NCBI RefSeq assembly: GCF_009711045.1
Contig: NZ_WMJX01000001.1
Coordinates: 1-64,000 of the forward strand
From: Myroides albus
Lineage (GTDB): Bacteria; Bacteroidota; Bacteroidia; Flavobacteriales; Flavobacteriaceae
Reading direction: 5' to 3'
DNA length: 64,000 nucleotides
Part shown: positions 1 to 8,147 of the stretch, in pieces
How the letters are laid out: each line of letters begins with the position of its first letter
Position numbering within the stretch: the first letter of the stretch is position 1
Notes under the pieces: generated by a model
Seen by the model: only the letters and a program-made list of their open reading frames with translations
The model's database searches: none
What the model was told of the DNA's origin: nothing
Position numbers and translations under genes: made by a program

Positions 1-39
1 AAAAAACATGAAGAAAAAACATGAAGAAAAAACATGAAG
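1..39. repeat. 13-bp tandem repeat at window edge
   Basis: Three perfect head-to-tail copies of AAAAAACATGAAG fill positions 1-39. The array may continue to the left of the window. It lies in the non-coding stretch beyond the mnmG 3' end, about 130 bp from the nearest parS site. No function can be assigned. Confidence 0.85.
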
Positions 40-166
40 TAAATTTCTACTCTAATAATAAAGCCTAACCAATAAACATATTAATAATTTAATAGTAAAA
101 AACATCTCCTACTCTTTTAGAATTATCAATTAAAATAAACACCTAAACCACCTTAAAAATCCATAA

Positions 167-182
167 TGTTTCACGTGGAACA
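167..182. promoter_or_regulatory. parS: parS site 1 (ParB binding)
   Basis: TGTTTCACGTGGAACA matches the widely conserved 16-bp parS palindrome (TGTTNCACGTGNAACA). It is intergenic, downstream of mnmG, with its centre 41 bp from the next parS. parS sites load ParB to organise the origin region for segregation; the clustering of four such sites in 5 kb supports the call. Confidence 0.9.
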
Positions 183-195
183 AAAGAAAAAGGAT

Positions 196-235
196 ATAAA
201 AAGGGATTGTTCCACGTGAAACAATCCCTTTTTAT
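196..235 (-). terminator. mnmG terminator built on a parS core
   Basis: Arms of 16 bp (196-211 and 220-235) are perfectly complementary around CCACGTGA, with a U-rich 3' arm when read leftward from mnmG, whose stop codon is 19 bp away. The parS at 208-223 forms the top of this hairpin. It would also stop transcription arriving from the left. Confidence 0.8.
208..223. promoter_or_regulatory. parS: parS site 2, inside the terminator hairpin
   Basis: TGTTCCACGTGAAACA is a full 16-bp parS match. It sits at the centre of a 40-bp near-perfect palindrome (196-235), so the same DNA appears to be both a ParB site and the mnmG transcription terminator. Confidence 0.92.
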
Positions 236-253
236 ATTATAGCTATACTTTAA

Positions 254-2131
254 CTATCTTCCCATATGTATCAGTAAAATAGAGATATCCGTAGGAGTAA
301 CTCCGCTAATACGAGAAGCTTGAGATATCGTGATAGGTCTAATATTCTTTAGCTTCTCACGTGATTCAAATGATAGTGACACTATCTTATCATAATCAAA
401 ATTCTCAGGTATACGCACATCCTCCAACCTATTCAACTTATCAGCATTATTCTTTTCTTTCTCAATATACCCAGAGTATTTTACTTGGATCTCGGCCTGC
501 TCAATAATCTCTTGATCTAAATTATGATCTTCTACATAAGCCTTTACTTTCTCAAATTTAAGAATGTCTTCCAGTTCAATTTGTGGACGAGAAAAGACCT
601 TAAACATCTTATCAGGTTGAGTCATTAGAGATGAACCTTTGTCCTCCAAGATAGGGTTAGCTTCCTCTGTTTTTACACTTGTTTCCTTAAAGAATTGAAC
701 GAAGTTTTCAGCTTCTGTCTGCTTATGTTCCATTCTTCTCATACGTTCTTCGGTAGCTAAACCTAGTTCAAAAGACTTCGGTGTTAATCTAAAGTCTGCA
801 TTATCTTGACGTAATAAGGTACGGTATTCCGCACGAGATGTAAACATTCTATAAGGCTCTTCTGTCCCCTTCGTAATTAGGTCATCTATTAATACTCCTA
901 TATATGCTTCATCCCTTCTAAGGATTAACTCTCCTTCTTCTTTCACTTTCAAAGCCGCATTCATACCAGCCATTAATCCTTGTGCAGCTGCTTCTTCGTA
1001 ACCAGTAGTTCCATTGATCTGTCCAGCAAAATACAATCCATCTACAAGTTTAGTTTCAAGCGAATGCTTTAACTGTGTAGGTGGAAAATAATCATATTCG
1101 ATAGCATATCCAGGTCTAAATATCTTAGCATTCTCAAACCCAGCTACCGAACGAAGAGCCTTAAACTGAACCTCCTCCGGTAGTGAAGTAGAGAATCCAT
1201 TTACATAGATTTCACAAGTATTCCACCCCTCAGGTTCTACAAATATTTGATGTCTATCTTTATCAGCAAAACGATTAATCTTATCTTCAATAGAAGGACA
1301 ATAACGTGGTCCAATACTCTTAATTCGACCAGTAAACATAGGAGAACGATCAAAACCTTCTCTTAATAAATCGTGTACTTCAGGAGAAGTATACGTCATG
1401 TAACAGTCTCTTTGTTGAACTAATGGCTGCGTCACATCTAAGTACGAGAACTTAGAAGGGTTAATATCTCCCCCTTGCACTTCCATCTTACTATAATCTA
1501 ATGATCGACCATCCACTCTTGGAGGTGTACCTGTCTTCATTCTTCCAGAAGTAAAACCAGCTTTCACAAGATCTTCTGTTATACCGTAAGCAGCACCCTC
1601 ACCGGCTCTACCACCACCGAACTGTTTTTCTCCGATGTGGATAAGCCCATTTAAGAATGTACCATTCGTTAAAATAACTGTCTTAGCTTTTATCTCTAAC
1701 CCAAGATTAGTTACTACACCTTCGATCTTATGATTCTTAATAATCAAAGATTTCACCATATCTTGATAAAAATCAAGGTTAGGTGTACCCTCTAACATAA
1801 GTCTCCAAGTCTCAGAAAAACGCATACGGTCAGACTGAACACGTGGAGACCACATAGCTGGTCCTTTAGACTTATTAAGCATCTTAAACTGGATCGCAGT
1901 CTTATCTGATACAATACCGGAATACCCTCCTAAAGCATCAATCTCTCTTACGATTTGCCCTTTTGCGATACCACCCATTGCAGGATTACATGACATCTGA
2001 GCGATGTTCTGCAAACTCATTGTAATCAATAAAGTTTTAGAACCCATATTTGCAGCGGCAGCAGCAGCCTCCGAACCAGCGTGCCCTCCACCTACTACTA
2101 TTACATCATATTTATCTTGAAAAATACTCAT
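254..2131 (-). CDS. mnmG: tRNA uridine-5-carboxymethylaminomethyl modification enzyme MnmG (GidA)
   Basis: 625 aa, the usual length. With MnmE it installs the carboxymethylaminomethyl group on U34 of certain tRNAs, using FAD and methylene-tetrahydrofolate in the cytoplasm. The N-terminal FAD-binding motif GGGHAGSEAA is at residues 14-23, and the CNPAMGG segment (C48) and the later PRYCPSIEDKI segment carry the two conserved cysteines. The ATG at 2131 lies 16 bp after the ybeY stop codon, so ybeY-mnmG is probably one leftward operon. mnmG (gidA) is a classic origin-proximal gene, in agreement with the parS sites and TTATCAACA boxes close by. It is transcribed away from the proposed origin and ends at the parS-containing hairpin. 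Confidence 0.98.
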   Translation of the reverse strand: MSIFQDKYDVIVVGGGHAGSEAAAAAANMGSKTLLITMSLQNIAQMSCNPAMGGIAKGQIVREIDALGGYSGIVSDKTAIQFKMLNKSKGPAMWSPRVQSDRMRFSETWRLMLEGTPNLDFYQDMVKSLIIKNHKIEGVVTNLGLEIKAKTVILTNGTFLNGLIHIGEKQFGGGRAGEGAAYGITEDLVKAGFTSGRMKTGTPPRVDGRSLDYSKMEVQGGDINPSKFSYLDVTQPLVQQRDCYMTYTSPEVHDLLREGFDRSPMFTGRIKSIGPRYCPSIEDKINRFADKDRHQIFVEPEGWNTCEIYVNGFSTSLPEEVQFKALRSVAGFENAKIFRPGYAIEYDYFPPTQLKHSLETKLVDGLYFAGQINGTTGYEEAAAQGLMAGMNAALKVKEEGELILRRDEAYIGVLIDDLITKGTEEPYRMFTSRAEYRTLLRQDNADFRLTPKSFELGLATEERMRRMEHKQTEAENFVQFFKETSVKTEEANPILEDKGSSLMTQPDKMFKVFSRPQIELEDILKFEKVKAYVEDHNLDQEIIEQAEIQVKYSGYIEKEKNNADKLNRLEDVRIPENFDYDKIVSLSFESREKLKNIRPITISQASRISGVTPTDISILLIHMGR

Positions 2132-2147
2132 TCATTAAATTTTAAAA

Positions 2148-2567
2148 TTATTGTTCCACGTGGAACAAAGTCATCTTTTCATCTTCTTTACGACGCATTA
2201 AATCACTTTCTTCTTTAGTCTTATCCTTATATCCACAGTAATGTAATACACCATGAGCCATAACTCTTAGTAGTTCAGTATCAAAATCAACACCAAACTC
2301 TAATGCATTCTCTCTAACTCTATCAATGGACAAAAAAATATCACCTGAAATAATACTACCTTCCGTATAGTCAAAACTAATAATATCAGTCAAAGTGTCG
2401 TGATCAAGATACTTTACATTAATTTCATGTAAAAAATCATCAGTACAAAAAATATAGCTAATATCACCTAAGTAAAAATCTTCTGACTCTACAATATGTT
2501 CAATCCAATTTTCATACTTTTCTTCGTTATCTAACTGAAAATCAGTTTCATAATTAAAAATAACCAT
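2148..2567 (-). CDS. ybeY: rRNA maturation endoribonuclease YbeY
   Basis: 139 aa. YbeY is a metal-dependent endoribonuclease for 16S rRNA 3' maturation and ribosome quality control. The metal-binding motif is HGVLHYCGYKDK (about residues 105-116); the third His of the proteobacterial motif is absent and replaced by the KDK form that I recall as usual in Bacteroidota. The ATG at 2567 follows a TACCTTTG -7 element on the same strand (2596-2603). The final codons, encoding FHVEQ, are made of a perfect parS site (2152-2167), so the C-terminus is shaped by a chromosome-segregation site. First gene of the ybeY-mnmG operon. Confidence 0.96.
   Translation of the reverse strand: MVIFNYETDFQLDNEEKYENWIEHIVESEDFYLGDISYIFCTDDFLHEINVKYLDHDTLTDIISFDYTEGSIISGDIFLSIDRVRENALEFGVDFDTELLRVMAHGVLHYCGYKDKTKEESDLMRRKEDEKMTLFHVEQ
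2152..2167. promoter_or_regulatory. parS: parS site 3, inside the ybeY 3' end
   Basis: TGTTCCACGTGGAACA is a perfect 16-bp palindrome matching parS. Read leftward it supplies the last five sense codons of ybeY (FHVEQ) just before the TAA stop. Coding-region parS sites are known in other bacteria. Confidence 0.92.
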
Positions 2568-2595
2568 ACTTATTTTCTATAAAAAATTTGAGTGC

Positions 2596-2603
2596 CAAAG
2601 GTA
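2596..2603 (-). promoter_or_regulatory. -7 promoter element of ybeY-mnmG
   Basis: TACCTTTG on the minus strand matches the Bacteroidota -7 consensus TAnnTTTG, 28 bp upstream of the ybeY start. No convincing -33 element was identified. Confidence 0.6.
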
Positions 2604-2990
2604 CAATGAAAAATAAAAAACTTAGAAAATAAAAGCATAAATATTTCTTTACAAACAAATTAGCCCAGGATCAAAGAATAAAATAAGTAGATAAGTAAAA
2701 TTAAGAAAAAATGCAAATGCCGGAACCAGGTAAATACAGGCTATAAAAATAGGAGTAGTAGAAACAAACTTATATCTCAAACTCTCCTTACTAACAATAG
2801 TTTACGATAGTATTCTTATACTATGGTACTACCAAACATCAACTTAAGAGATCAATAGAAAATAAAACTTAGAACTATCGATTAATATTGCTCATACCAA
2901 AAATCAAATATACAAAATATATACAACCAATACAGAAGAATAGCTACAAGTGTAGAAATAGAAAACACCTAAAACTTTGTGCAGTATTAA

Positions 2991-4640
2991 TCTCATAAAA
3001 AACTACTTGCTCTCTACTCCCGAATATCGTAAATATACCACGAAGAAAACCCAAAGAATCAAATCAAAAAAAAATTTATCCAAAATCTAACCCTTCATAA
3101 ATCTCATAAAAAAAAACTACTTGTCCTCTACTCCAGAATATCACAAATATACCACGAAGAAAACCCACAGAACAAAAACAAAATAAAATTCTATCCAAAA
3201 TCTAAGGCTTCATAAATCTCATAAAAAAAACTGTTTGTCCTCTACTCCAGAATATCACAAATATACCACGAAGAAAACCCACAGAACAAAAACAAAATAA
3301 AATTCTATCCAAAATCTAAGGCTTCATAAATCTCATAAAAAAAACTGTTTGTCCTCTACTCCAGAATATCACAAATATACCACGAAGAAAACCCACAGAA
3401 CAAAAACAAAATAAAATTCTATCCAAAATCTAAGGCTTCATAAATCTCATAAAAAAAACTGTTTGTCCTCTACTCCAGAATATCACAAATATACCACGAA
3501 GAAAACCCACAGAACAAAAACAAAATAAAATTCTATCCAAAATCTAAGGCTTCATAAATCTCATAAAAAAAACTGTTTGTCCTCTACTCCAGAATATCAC
3601 AAATATACCACGAAGAAAACCCACAGAACAAAAACAAAATAAAATTCTATCCAAAATCTAAGGCTTCATAAATCTCATAAAAAAAACTGTTTGTCCTCTA
3701 CTCCAGAATATCACAAATATACCACGAAGAAAACCCACAGAACAAAAACAAAATAAAATTCTATCCAAAATCTAAGGCTTCATAAATCTCATAAAAAAAA
3801 CTGCTTGTCCTCTAATCCAGAATATCTCAAATATACCTTGGAGAAAACCCACAGAACAAAAACAAAATAAAATTCTATCCCAAATCTAAGGCTCTATAAA
3901 TCTCATAAAAAAAACTGCTTGTCCTCTAATCCAGAATATCTCAAATATACCTTGGAGAAAACCCACAGAACAAAAACAAAATAAAATTCTATCCCAAATC
4001 TAAGGCTCTATAAATCTCATAAAAAAAACTGCTTGTCCTCTAATCCAGAATATCTCAAATATACCTTGGAGAAAACCCACAGAACAAAAACAAAATAAAA
4101 TTCTATCCCAAATCTAAGGCTCTATAAATCTCATAAAAAAAACTGCTTGTCCTCTAATCCAGAATATCTCAAATATACCTTGGAGAAAACCCACAGAACA
4201 AAAACAAAATAAAATTCTATCCCAAATCTAAGGCTCTATAAATCTCATAAAAAAAACTGCTTGTCCTCTAATCCAGAATATCTCAAATATACCTTGGAGA
4301 AAACCCACAGAACAAAAACAAAATAAAATTCTATCCCAAATCTAAGGCTCTATAAATCTCATAAAAAAAACTGCTTGTCCTCTAATCCAGAATATCTCAA
4401 ATATAAGCAGAAGAAAACCTACAGAACAAAATCAAAATAAAATTCTATCCCAAATCTAAGGCTCTATAAATCTCATAAAAAAAAATAACTGTCTCTTAGT
4501 ACAGAATAGCACAATTATACCCTGGAGAAAACCCATAGAACAAAATCAAAATAAGATCATATCAAAAATCTAAGGCTCTATAAATCTCATAAAAAAAAAT
4601 AACTGTCTCATAGTACAAAATACTACAACTATGGGACGAA
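2991..4640. repeat. 114-bp tandem repeat array (about 15 units) beside the origin
   Basis: The landmark TCTCATAAA recurs at 2991, 3102, 3217, 3331, 3445, 3559, 3673, 3787, 3901, 4015, 4129, 4243, 4357, 4471 and 4585: one 111-bp step, one of 115 bp, then thirteen of exactly 114 bp. Outer units are diverged. Those from 3217 to 3786 are near-identical (type A, with TACTCCAG and TACCACGAAG) and those from 3787 to 4356 are near-identical (type B, with TAATCCAG and TACCTTGGAG). Each unit has an A-tract of about eight, no long open frame, and on the minus strand a promoter-like TTTG-N21-TATATTTG (exact in twelve units). It occupies most of the ybeY-oriC gap. Confidence 0.97.
3258..3290 (-). promoter_or_regulatory. 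Promoter motif of the 114-bp unit (example copy)
   Basis: Read leftward, TTTG (3290-3287), a 21-bp spacer and TATATTTG (3265-3258) fit the flavobacterial consensus TTG-N17-23-TAnnTTTG. The same -7 octamer recurs with 114-bp spacing starting at 3144 or 3258 and at 3372, 3486, 3600, 3714, 3828, 3942, 4056, 4170, 4284 and 4398; the first unit (TATATTTA) and the 4512 unit (TATAATTG) are degenerate. Transcription is not proven. Confidence 0.6.
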
Positions 4641-4958
4641 AGGAAAAAAGAATGTCACTAAAAGCAACATTAAAATAAATACACTACTACCTTCAAAAAA
4701 AATTGAACAAAATAAAATTCTGATACTCCAAAATAAAATTGTCACTGACTATCAAAAAAAGTACATGTGTACAAACTACATAATGGGTGAAAAAAGCACA
4801 ATTAAATAAAAAGACAATAAGCACTGGCAAAACTCGAGAAAAGAAAATCAATAAAAACAGAAAACAAAAAATATTTAAAAATCTCGAACCGCAAAAGAAC
4901 AAATAATTTTTCCCATCACTTTACTCAAAATAGAAAAGCACACAAATCGTCGGAAAAA

Positions 4959-4974
4959 TGTTCCACGTGAAAAA
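4959..4974. promoter_or_regulatory. Degenerate parS-like site 4
   Basis: TGTTCCACGTGAAAAA matches parS site 2 at 15 of 16 positions (C to A at position 15). It lies between the tandem array and the TTATCAACA cluster. Confidence 0.6.
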
Positions 4975-5098
4975 AACAATTTCAACCTTTATTAACAACA
5001 TAAATTATTAATAAAAGAAAAAAGAAAATTTATAAAAAAAGATATGTATGTATATAGCTTGTTAATATGTAGCATAACTTTTTTCTATAGATTTCGTA

Positions 5099-5444
5099 TT
5101 ATCAATTATTAATACTTATCAACATATTATTAATTTTTAAATTGCTTAAAATTAAAGGATTATTTTGTTTATCAACATAGCTTATTATCGTTATCAACAA
5201 CCTTTTTAGGATAAGTTTAGGTGTTAATTTCTGTTGATAAGTGCTTAGTTCATTATTGATATCTACCTAATAGTTTTTATAAAGTTAATTTGGAATTGAC
5301 CTTCGATGTAGTGTATTGTAAAATTTTATTAAAATCCAAAAAATAGTTATTTCAAACTTTCCATATTTATCAACATTTTTTGTTGATTTATATATCATTG
5401 ATTATCTGCTTTTTAAGCGATTTAATTATTTCTTATGTTGATAA
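5099..5444. other. oriC: Probable chromosomal replication origin (oriC)
   Basis: Six exact TTATCAACA 9-mers, one base from the DnaA box TTATCCACA, lie within 330 bp: 5116-5124, 5169-5177, 5191-5199 and 5367-5375 on plus, 5232-5240 and 5436-5444 on minus. Near matches occur at 5099-5107 and about 5381. The flanks are extremely AT-rich, suitable for unwinding. Genes diverge from here, mnmG is near, and parS sites cluster within 5 kb, all typical of oriC. The dnaA gene is not adjacent. The exact borders and the true unwinding element cannot be set by eye. Confidence 0.85.
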
Positions 5445-5910
5445 CACATAAGTAGCTAATTATTAATAGATTATAGTATTTAGTAAGATGTTGTCTTTTA
5501 CCTGTTTTAGTTCTCTTATGTGCTAAATAGAGTTTAAATATTTCTGTAGTAAAGCAGATTTTACGCTTAATATAGACATGTTTTAATCCAGAAAATATTG
5601 TTTTAGAGAAGTAAAACTCCTTCTATTTTAAGTTGATATTTTCTCGAAAAGCAAGTTGTAAATCTTTTTGAAAGACATATTATTTCTTTTTACGTTATTA
5701 TAAAAATGTCCGATTAATACTATTTTATATACACTTTAAATGCCATCTTCATCGTGTCATTTTATTTCTATTTTATGTATAAGTACATACTAAATTGTAG
5801 TTGTATGTCTATGTATTTACCCTTAAGGTTATTTCTTTTTTCTATGTGACGTATATCTTTCAAATGATTACTTTTTGAGTAGTTATATACTTATTAATTG
5901 ACAGTTATGT
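5445..5910. other. AT-rich non-coding stretch between oriC and gltX
   Basis: No credible gene is present. It is very AT-rich with scattered T-tracts and may contain the unwinding element of the origin as well as the gltX promoter region. No further perfect TTATCAACA box or parS site was seen here. Confidence 0.6.
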
Positions 5911-5918
5911 TATCTTTG
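5911..5918 (+). promoter_or_regulatory. -7 promoter element of gltX
   Basis: TATCTTTG matches TAnnTTTG, 18 bp before the gltX start. A TTGACA lies only 10 bp upstream, too close for the normal -33 spacing, so the upstream element is unclear. Confidence 0.55.
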
Positions 5919-5936
5919 TAAAAAATTTTAAACAAA

Positions 5937-7451
5937 ATGGCTAAGCAAGTTCGCGTGCGTTTTGCACCAAGTCCAACAGGGCCTTTACACATTGGTGGTG
6001 TAAGAACCGCGTTATTCAATTATTTATTCGCTAAGAAGCACAACGGAGTATTCTATATTAGAATAGAAGATACTGACCAAAATCGTTTTGTACCAGGAGC
6101 TGAGGCTTATATATTAGAAGCTTTAGAATGGTTGGGGATTTCACCAGATGAGACTATCGGTAAGAATGAAAAGTTCGGACCATATAGACAGAGTGAACGC
6201 AAGGAATTGTACAAACAATATGCTGATCAACTGATCGAAAGTGGATGGGCATACTACGCTTTTGATACTGCTGAAGAATTAGATCAATTGAGAAAAGACG
6301 CTGAAGCTGAAGGAAAGACATTTATATATAATCATACGAATAGAGAGCAGCTGAGTACTTCTCTTAAATTAAGTAAAGAGGAAGTAGATGCTAAGATAGC
6401 TAATGGTGAGGCTTATGTTATCCGCTTTAAGACTCCTGTAGGAGAGACTTTACATCTAAAAGATATTATCAGAGGTGATATCAAGTTCGAAACGAGCTTA
6501 TTAGATGATAAAGTGTTGTATAAAAGTGACGGAATGCCGACATATCACTTAGCTAATATCGTGGATGATCATCTTATGGAGACATCACACGTGATTAGAG
6601 GTGAAGAGTGGTTACCTTCTCTTCCACTACACGAGTTGTTATACAAAGCATTCGGATGGGAAGCTCCTGAGTTCGCTCACCTTCCTCTAATCCTTAAGCC
6701 AGTAGGTAACGGTAAGTTATCTAAGCGCGATGGAGATAAATTAGGATTCCCTGTGTTCCCATTAGATTGGCAAGATCCTACATCTGGAGAGAAATCTTCT
6801 GGATATAGAGAGAGAGGATTCTACCCTGAGACTGTGGTGAACTTCCTTGCTTTACTTGGATGGAATGACGGTACAGATCAAGAGATTTTCTCATTAGAAG
6901 AGCTAGTAGAGAAGTTCGATTTAACACGTGTGCACAAGGCAGGTGCTAAGTTTGACCCAGAGAAGAATAAATGGTTTAACCAGCACTATCTGAAACTACA
7001 AAGCGATGCTGACTTAGCTAAGGCATACCAAGTAATCTTAAAAGAGAATGGTATCGAGGCGACAGATGCTTATGTAGAGAAAGTAGTGGGATTAATCAAA
7101 GAGAGAGCAACATTCGTAGCTGATTTCTATGAGTTGAGTGATTTCTTCTTTGTAAAGCCAACAGAATATGATGCTAAGGCATTAAAGAATTGGAAAGAAG
7201 ATACCTCTGGTATTATGACACAAGTGTCTGATGTAATAAAAGGTATTGAGACATTCGAAGCGAAGAATATAGAGTCTATCGTGAAGGATTGGATCAATGA
7301 GCAAGGTATCGGAATGGGCAAAGTGATGCAACCACTTCGCCTTAGTTTAGTAGGTGCTGTAAAGGGACCAGACTTATTTGACATCATCGAGATGATAGGA
7401 AAAGACGAAACTGTCGATAGAATAAAGTTAGCTATTCAAAGAAATAACTAA
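5937..7451 (+). CDS. gltX: Glutamate--tRNA ligase
   Basis: 504 aa class I aminoacyl-tRNA synthetase charging tRNA-Glu. The HIGH signature is PTGPLHIGG (residues 13-21), and the KMSKS-like loop is KLSKR at about 260-264. The length and C-terminal anticodon-binding half are normal for Bacteroidota, where a separate glnS (also in this window) charges tRNA-Gln. It starts at ATG 5937, the first gene right of the proposed origin, transcribed away from it, and ends at a strong intrinsic terminator. Confidence 0.98.
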   Translation: MAKQVRVRFAPSPTGPLHIGGVRTALFNYLFAKKHNGVFYIRIEDTDQNRFVPGAEAYILEALEWLGISPDETIGKNEKFGPYRQSERKELYKQYADQLIESGWAYYAFDTAEELDQLRKDAEAEGKTFIYNHTNREQLSTSLKLSKEEVDAKIANGEAYVIRFKTPVGETLHLKDIIRGDIKFETSLLDDKVLYKSDGMPTYHLANIVDDHLMETSHVIRGEEWLPSLPLHELLYKAFGWEAPEFAHLPLILKPVGNGKLSKRDGDKLGFPVFPLDWQDPTSGEKSSGYRERGFYPETVVNFLALLGWNDGTDQEIFSLEELVEKFDLTRVHKAGAKFDPEKNKWFNQHYLKLQSDADLAKAYQVILKENGIEATDAYVEKVVGLIKERATFVADFYELSDFFFVKPTEYDAKALKNWKEDTSGIMTQVSDVIKGIETFEAKNIESIVKDWINEQGIGMGKVMQPLRLSLVGAVKGPDLFDIIEMIGKDETVDRIKLAIQRNN

Positions 7452-7470
7452 CTTACTAATAAAGTTTAGC

Positions 7471-7504
7471 AAAGGGGCTCATGTTTCATGAGCCCCTTTT
7501 TTTG
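7471..7504 (+). terminator. gltX terminator
   Basis: AAAGGGGCTCATG and CATGAGCCCCTTT form a 13-bp perfect stem with a TTT loop, followed by a run of T. Confidence 0.92.
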
Positions 7505-7575
7505 TATAGTTAACCTATAGAATAGTTTTTTTGTTAAAAAAAATGTAATTTTATAGCATACTAATGCATTCAAAA

Positions 7576-8097
7576 ATGAAAAAGTTACTGTTTTTATTTT
7601 CTTTAATGCTTTGTAGTTTATGTTTTTCATGTAGCAATGATGACAATAAATTAGGAGACAAAGCTGAAGAAGCGTGGAACCATTTTGTACAAAAACACCT
7701 TGTTGGTGAATGGGTGCCTAATAAAATTGAAATTAAACCAATAATAGGTGAGGTTTTATTATCTACCCCTTATCCTCACAAGGATGGATGTGATCGCGAT
7801 ATCCTGTCTATGTCTGAAAATTTTGAAGGAGCATTTAGCGTATACAGTGAATCCTGTAGTATTGTGAACTACCCATTTAAGTGGAAACACCAAATAGGCA
7901 CATTGAGTTTTGAGTTTGATAACCGCATCTTAACCGCTTTTTTATTAAAAAAATCCAATGAGTATTTAGTATTAGATTTTAAAGCTATAGATGCGTTACC
8001 TATCTTGACTAAATATTATCCAGATATTGCTACTTTACCAGCTGAAGAACTTGCATTGCTTGTGGTAAAGGTCACTTTTTTGAAAAAAGCGAATTAG
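7576..8097 (+). CDS. Putative lipoprotein of unknown function
   Basis: About 173 aa from the ATG at 7576; an in-frame ATG at 7564 would add four residues. I prefer the second because MKKLLFLFSLML gives a normal signal start. A lipobox-like FSC followed by SNDDN, typical of Bacteroidota lipoproteins, predicts a lipidated periplasmic or surface protein. The mature part holds a LVGEWVPNKIEI stretch resembling lipocalin-like small lipoproteins, plus three further cysteines (in DGCDRD, SCSIV and the signal region). No domain is recognised. It is 50 bp upstream of the SPFH gene, possibly cotranscribed. Confidence 0.75.
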   Translation: MKKLLFLFSLMLCSLCFSCSNDDNKLGDKAEEAWNHFVQKHLVGEWVPNKIEIKPIIGEVLLSTPYPHKDGCDRDILSMSENFEGAFSVYSESCSIVNYPFKWKHQIGTLSFEFDNRILTAFLLKKSNEYLVLDFKAIDALPILTKYYPDIATLPAEELALLVVKVTFLKKAN

Positions 8098-8147
8098 GTT
8101 AATTCTTTTGAGTTACTTTGTAAATAATTAAATATAAATAAATTGTT

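Noticed and set aside
340..370. CACGTG in the mnmG coding region as another parS
   Set aside because: Only the hexamer core matches; flanking positions fit 5 of 10.
3095..3110. Six-codon frames (MRFMKP or MRFIEP) repeated in each 114-bp unit on minus
   Set aside because: Too short to support, and their conservation follows from repeat identity.
2991..4640. The 114-bp array as a CRISPR array
   Set aside because: Whole units repeat, without unique spacers, and no cas genes are present.
4693..4902. 69-aa minus-strand frame next to the tandem array
   Set aside because: Phe/Leu-rich product of random AT-rich DNA with no family features or promoter; sits in the non-coding origin region.
5898..5918. 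TTG ten bases upstream of TAnnTTTG, as seen before gltX, yicC and the araC-type gene, as a new promoter class
   Set aside because: TTG is common in this AT-rich DNA and three cases are too few; several other promoters show the normal 17-21 bp spacing.
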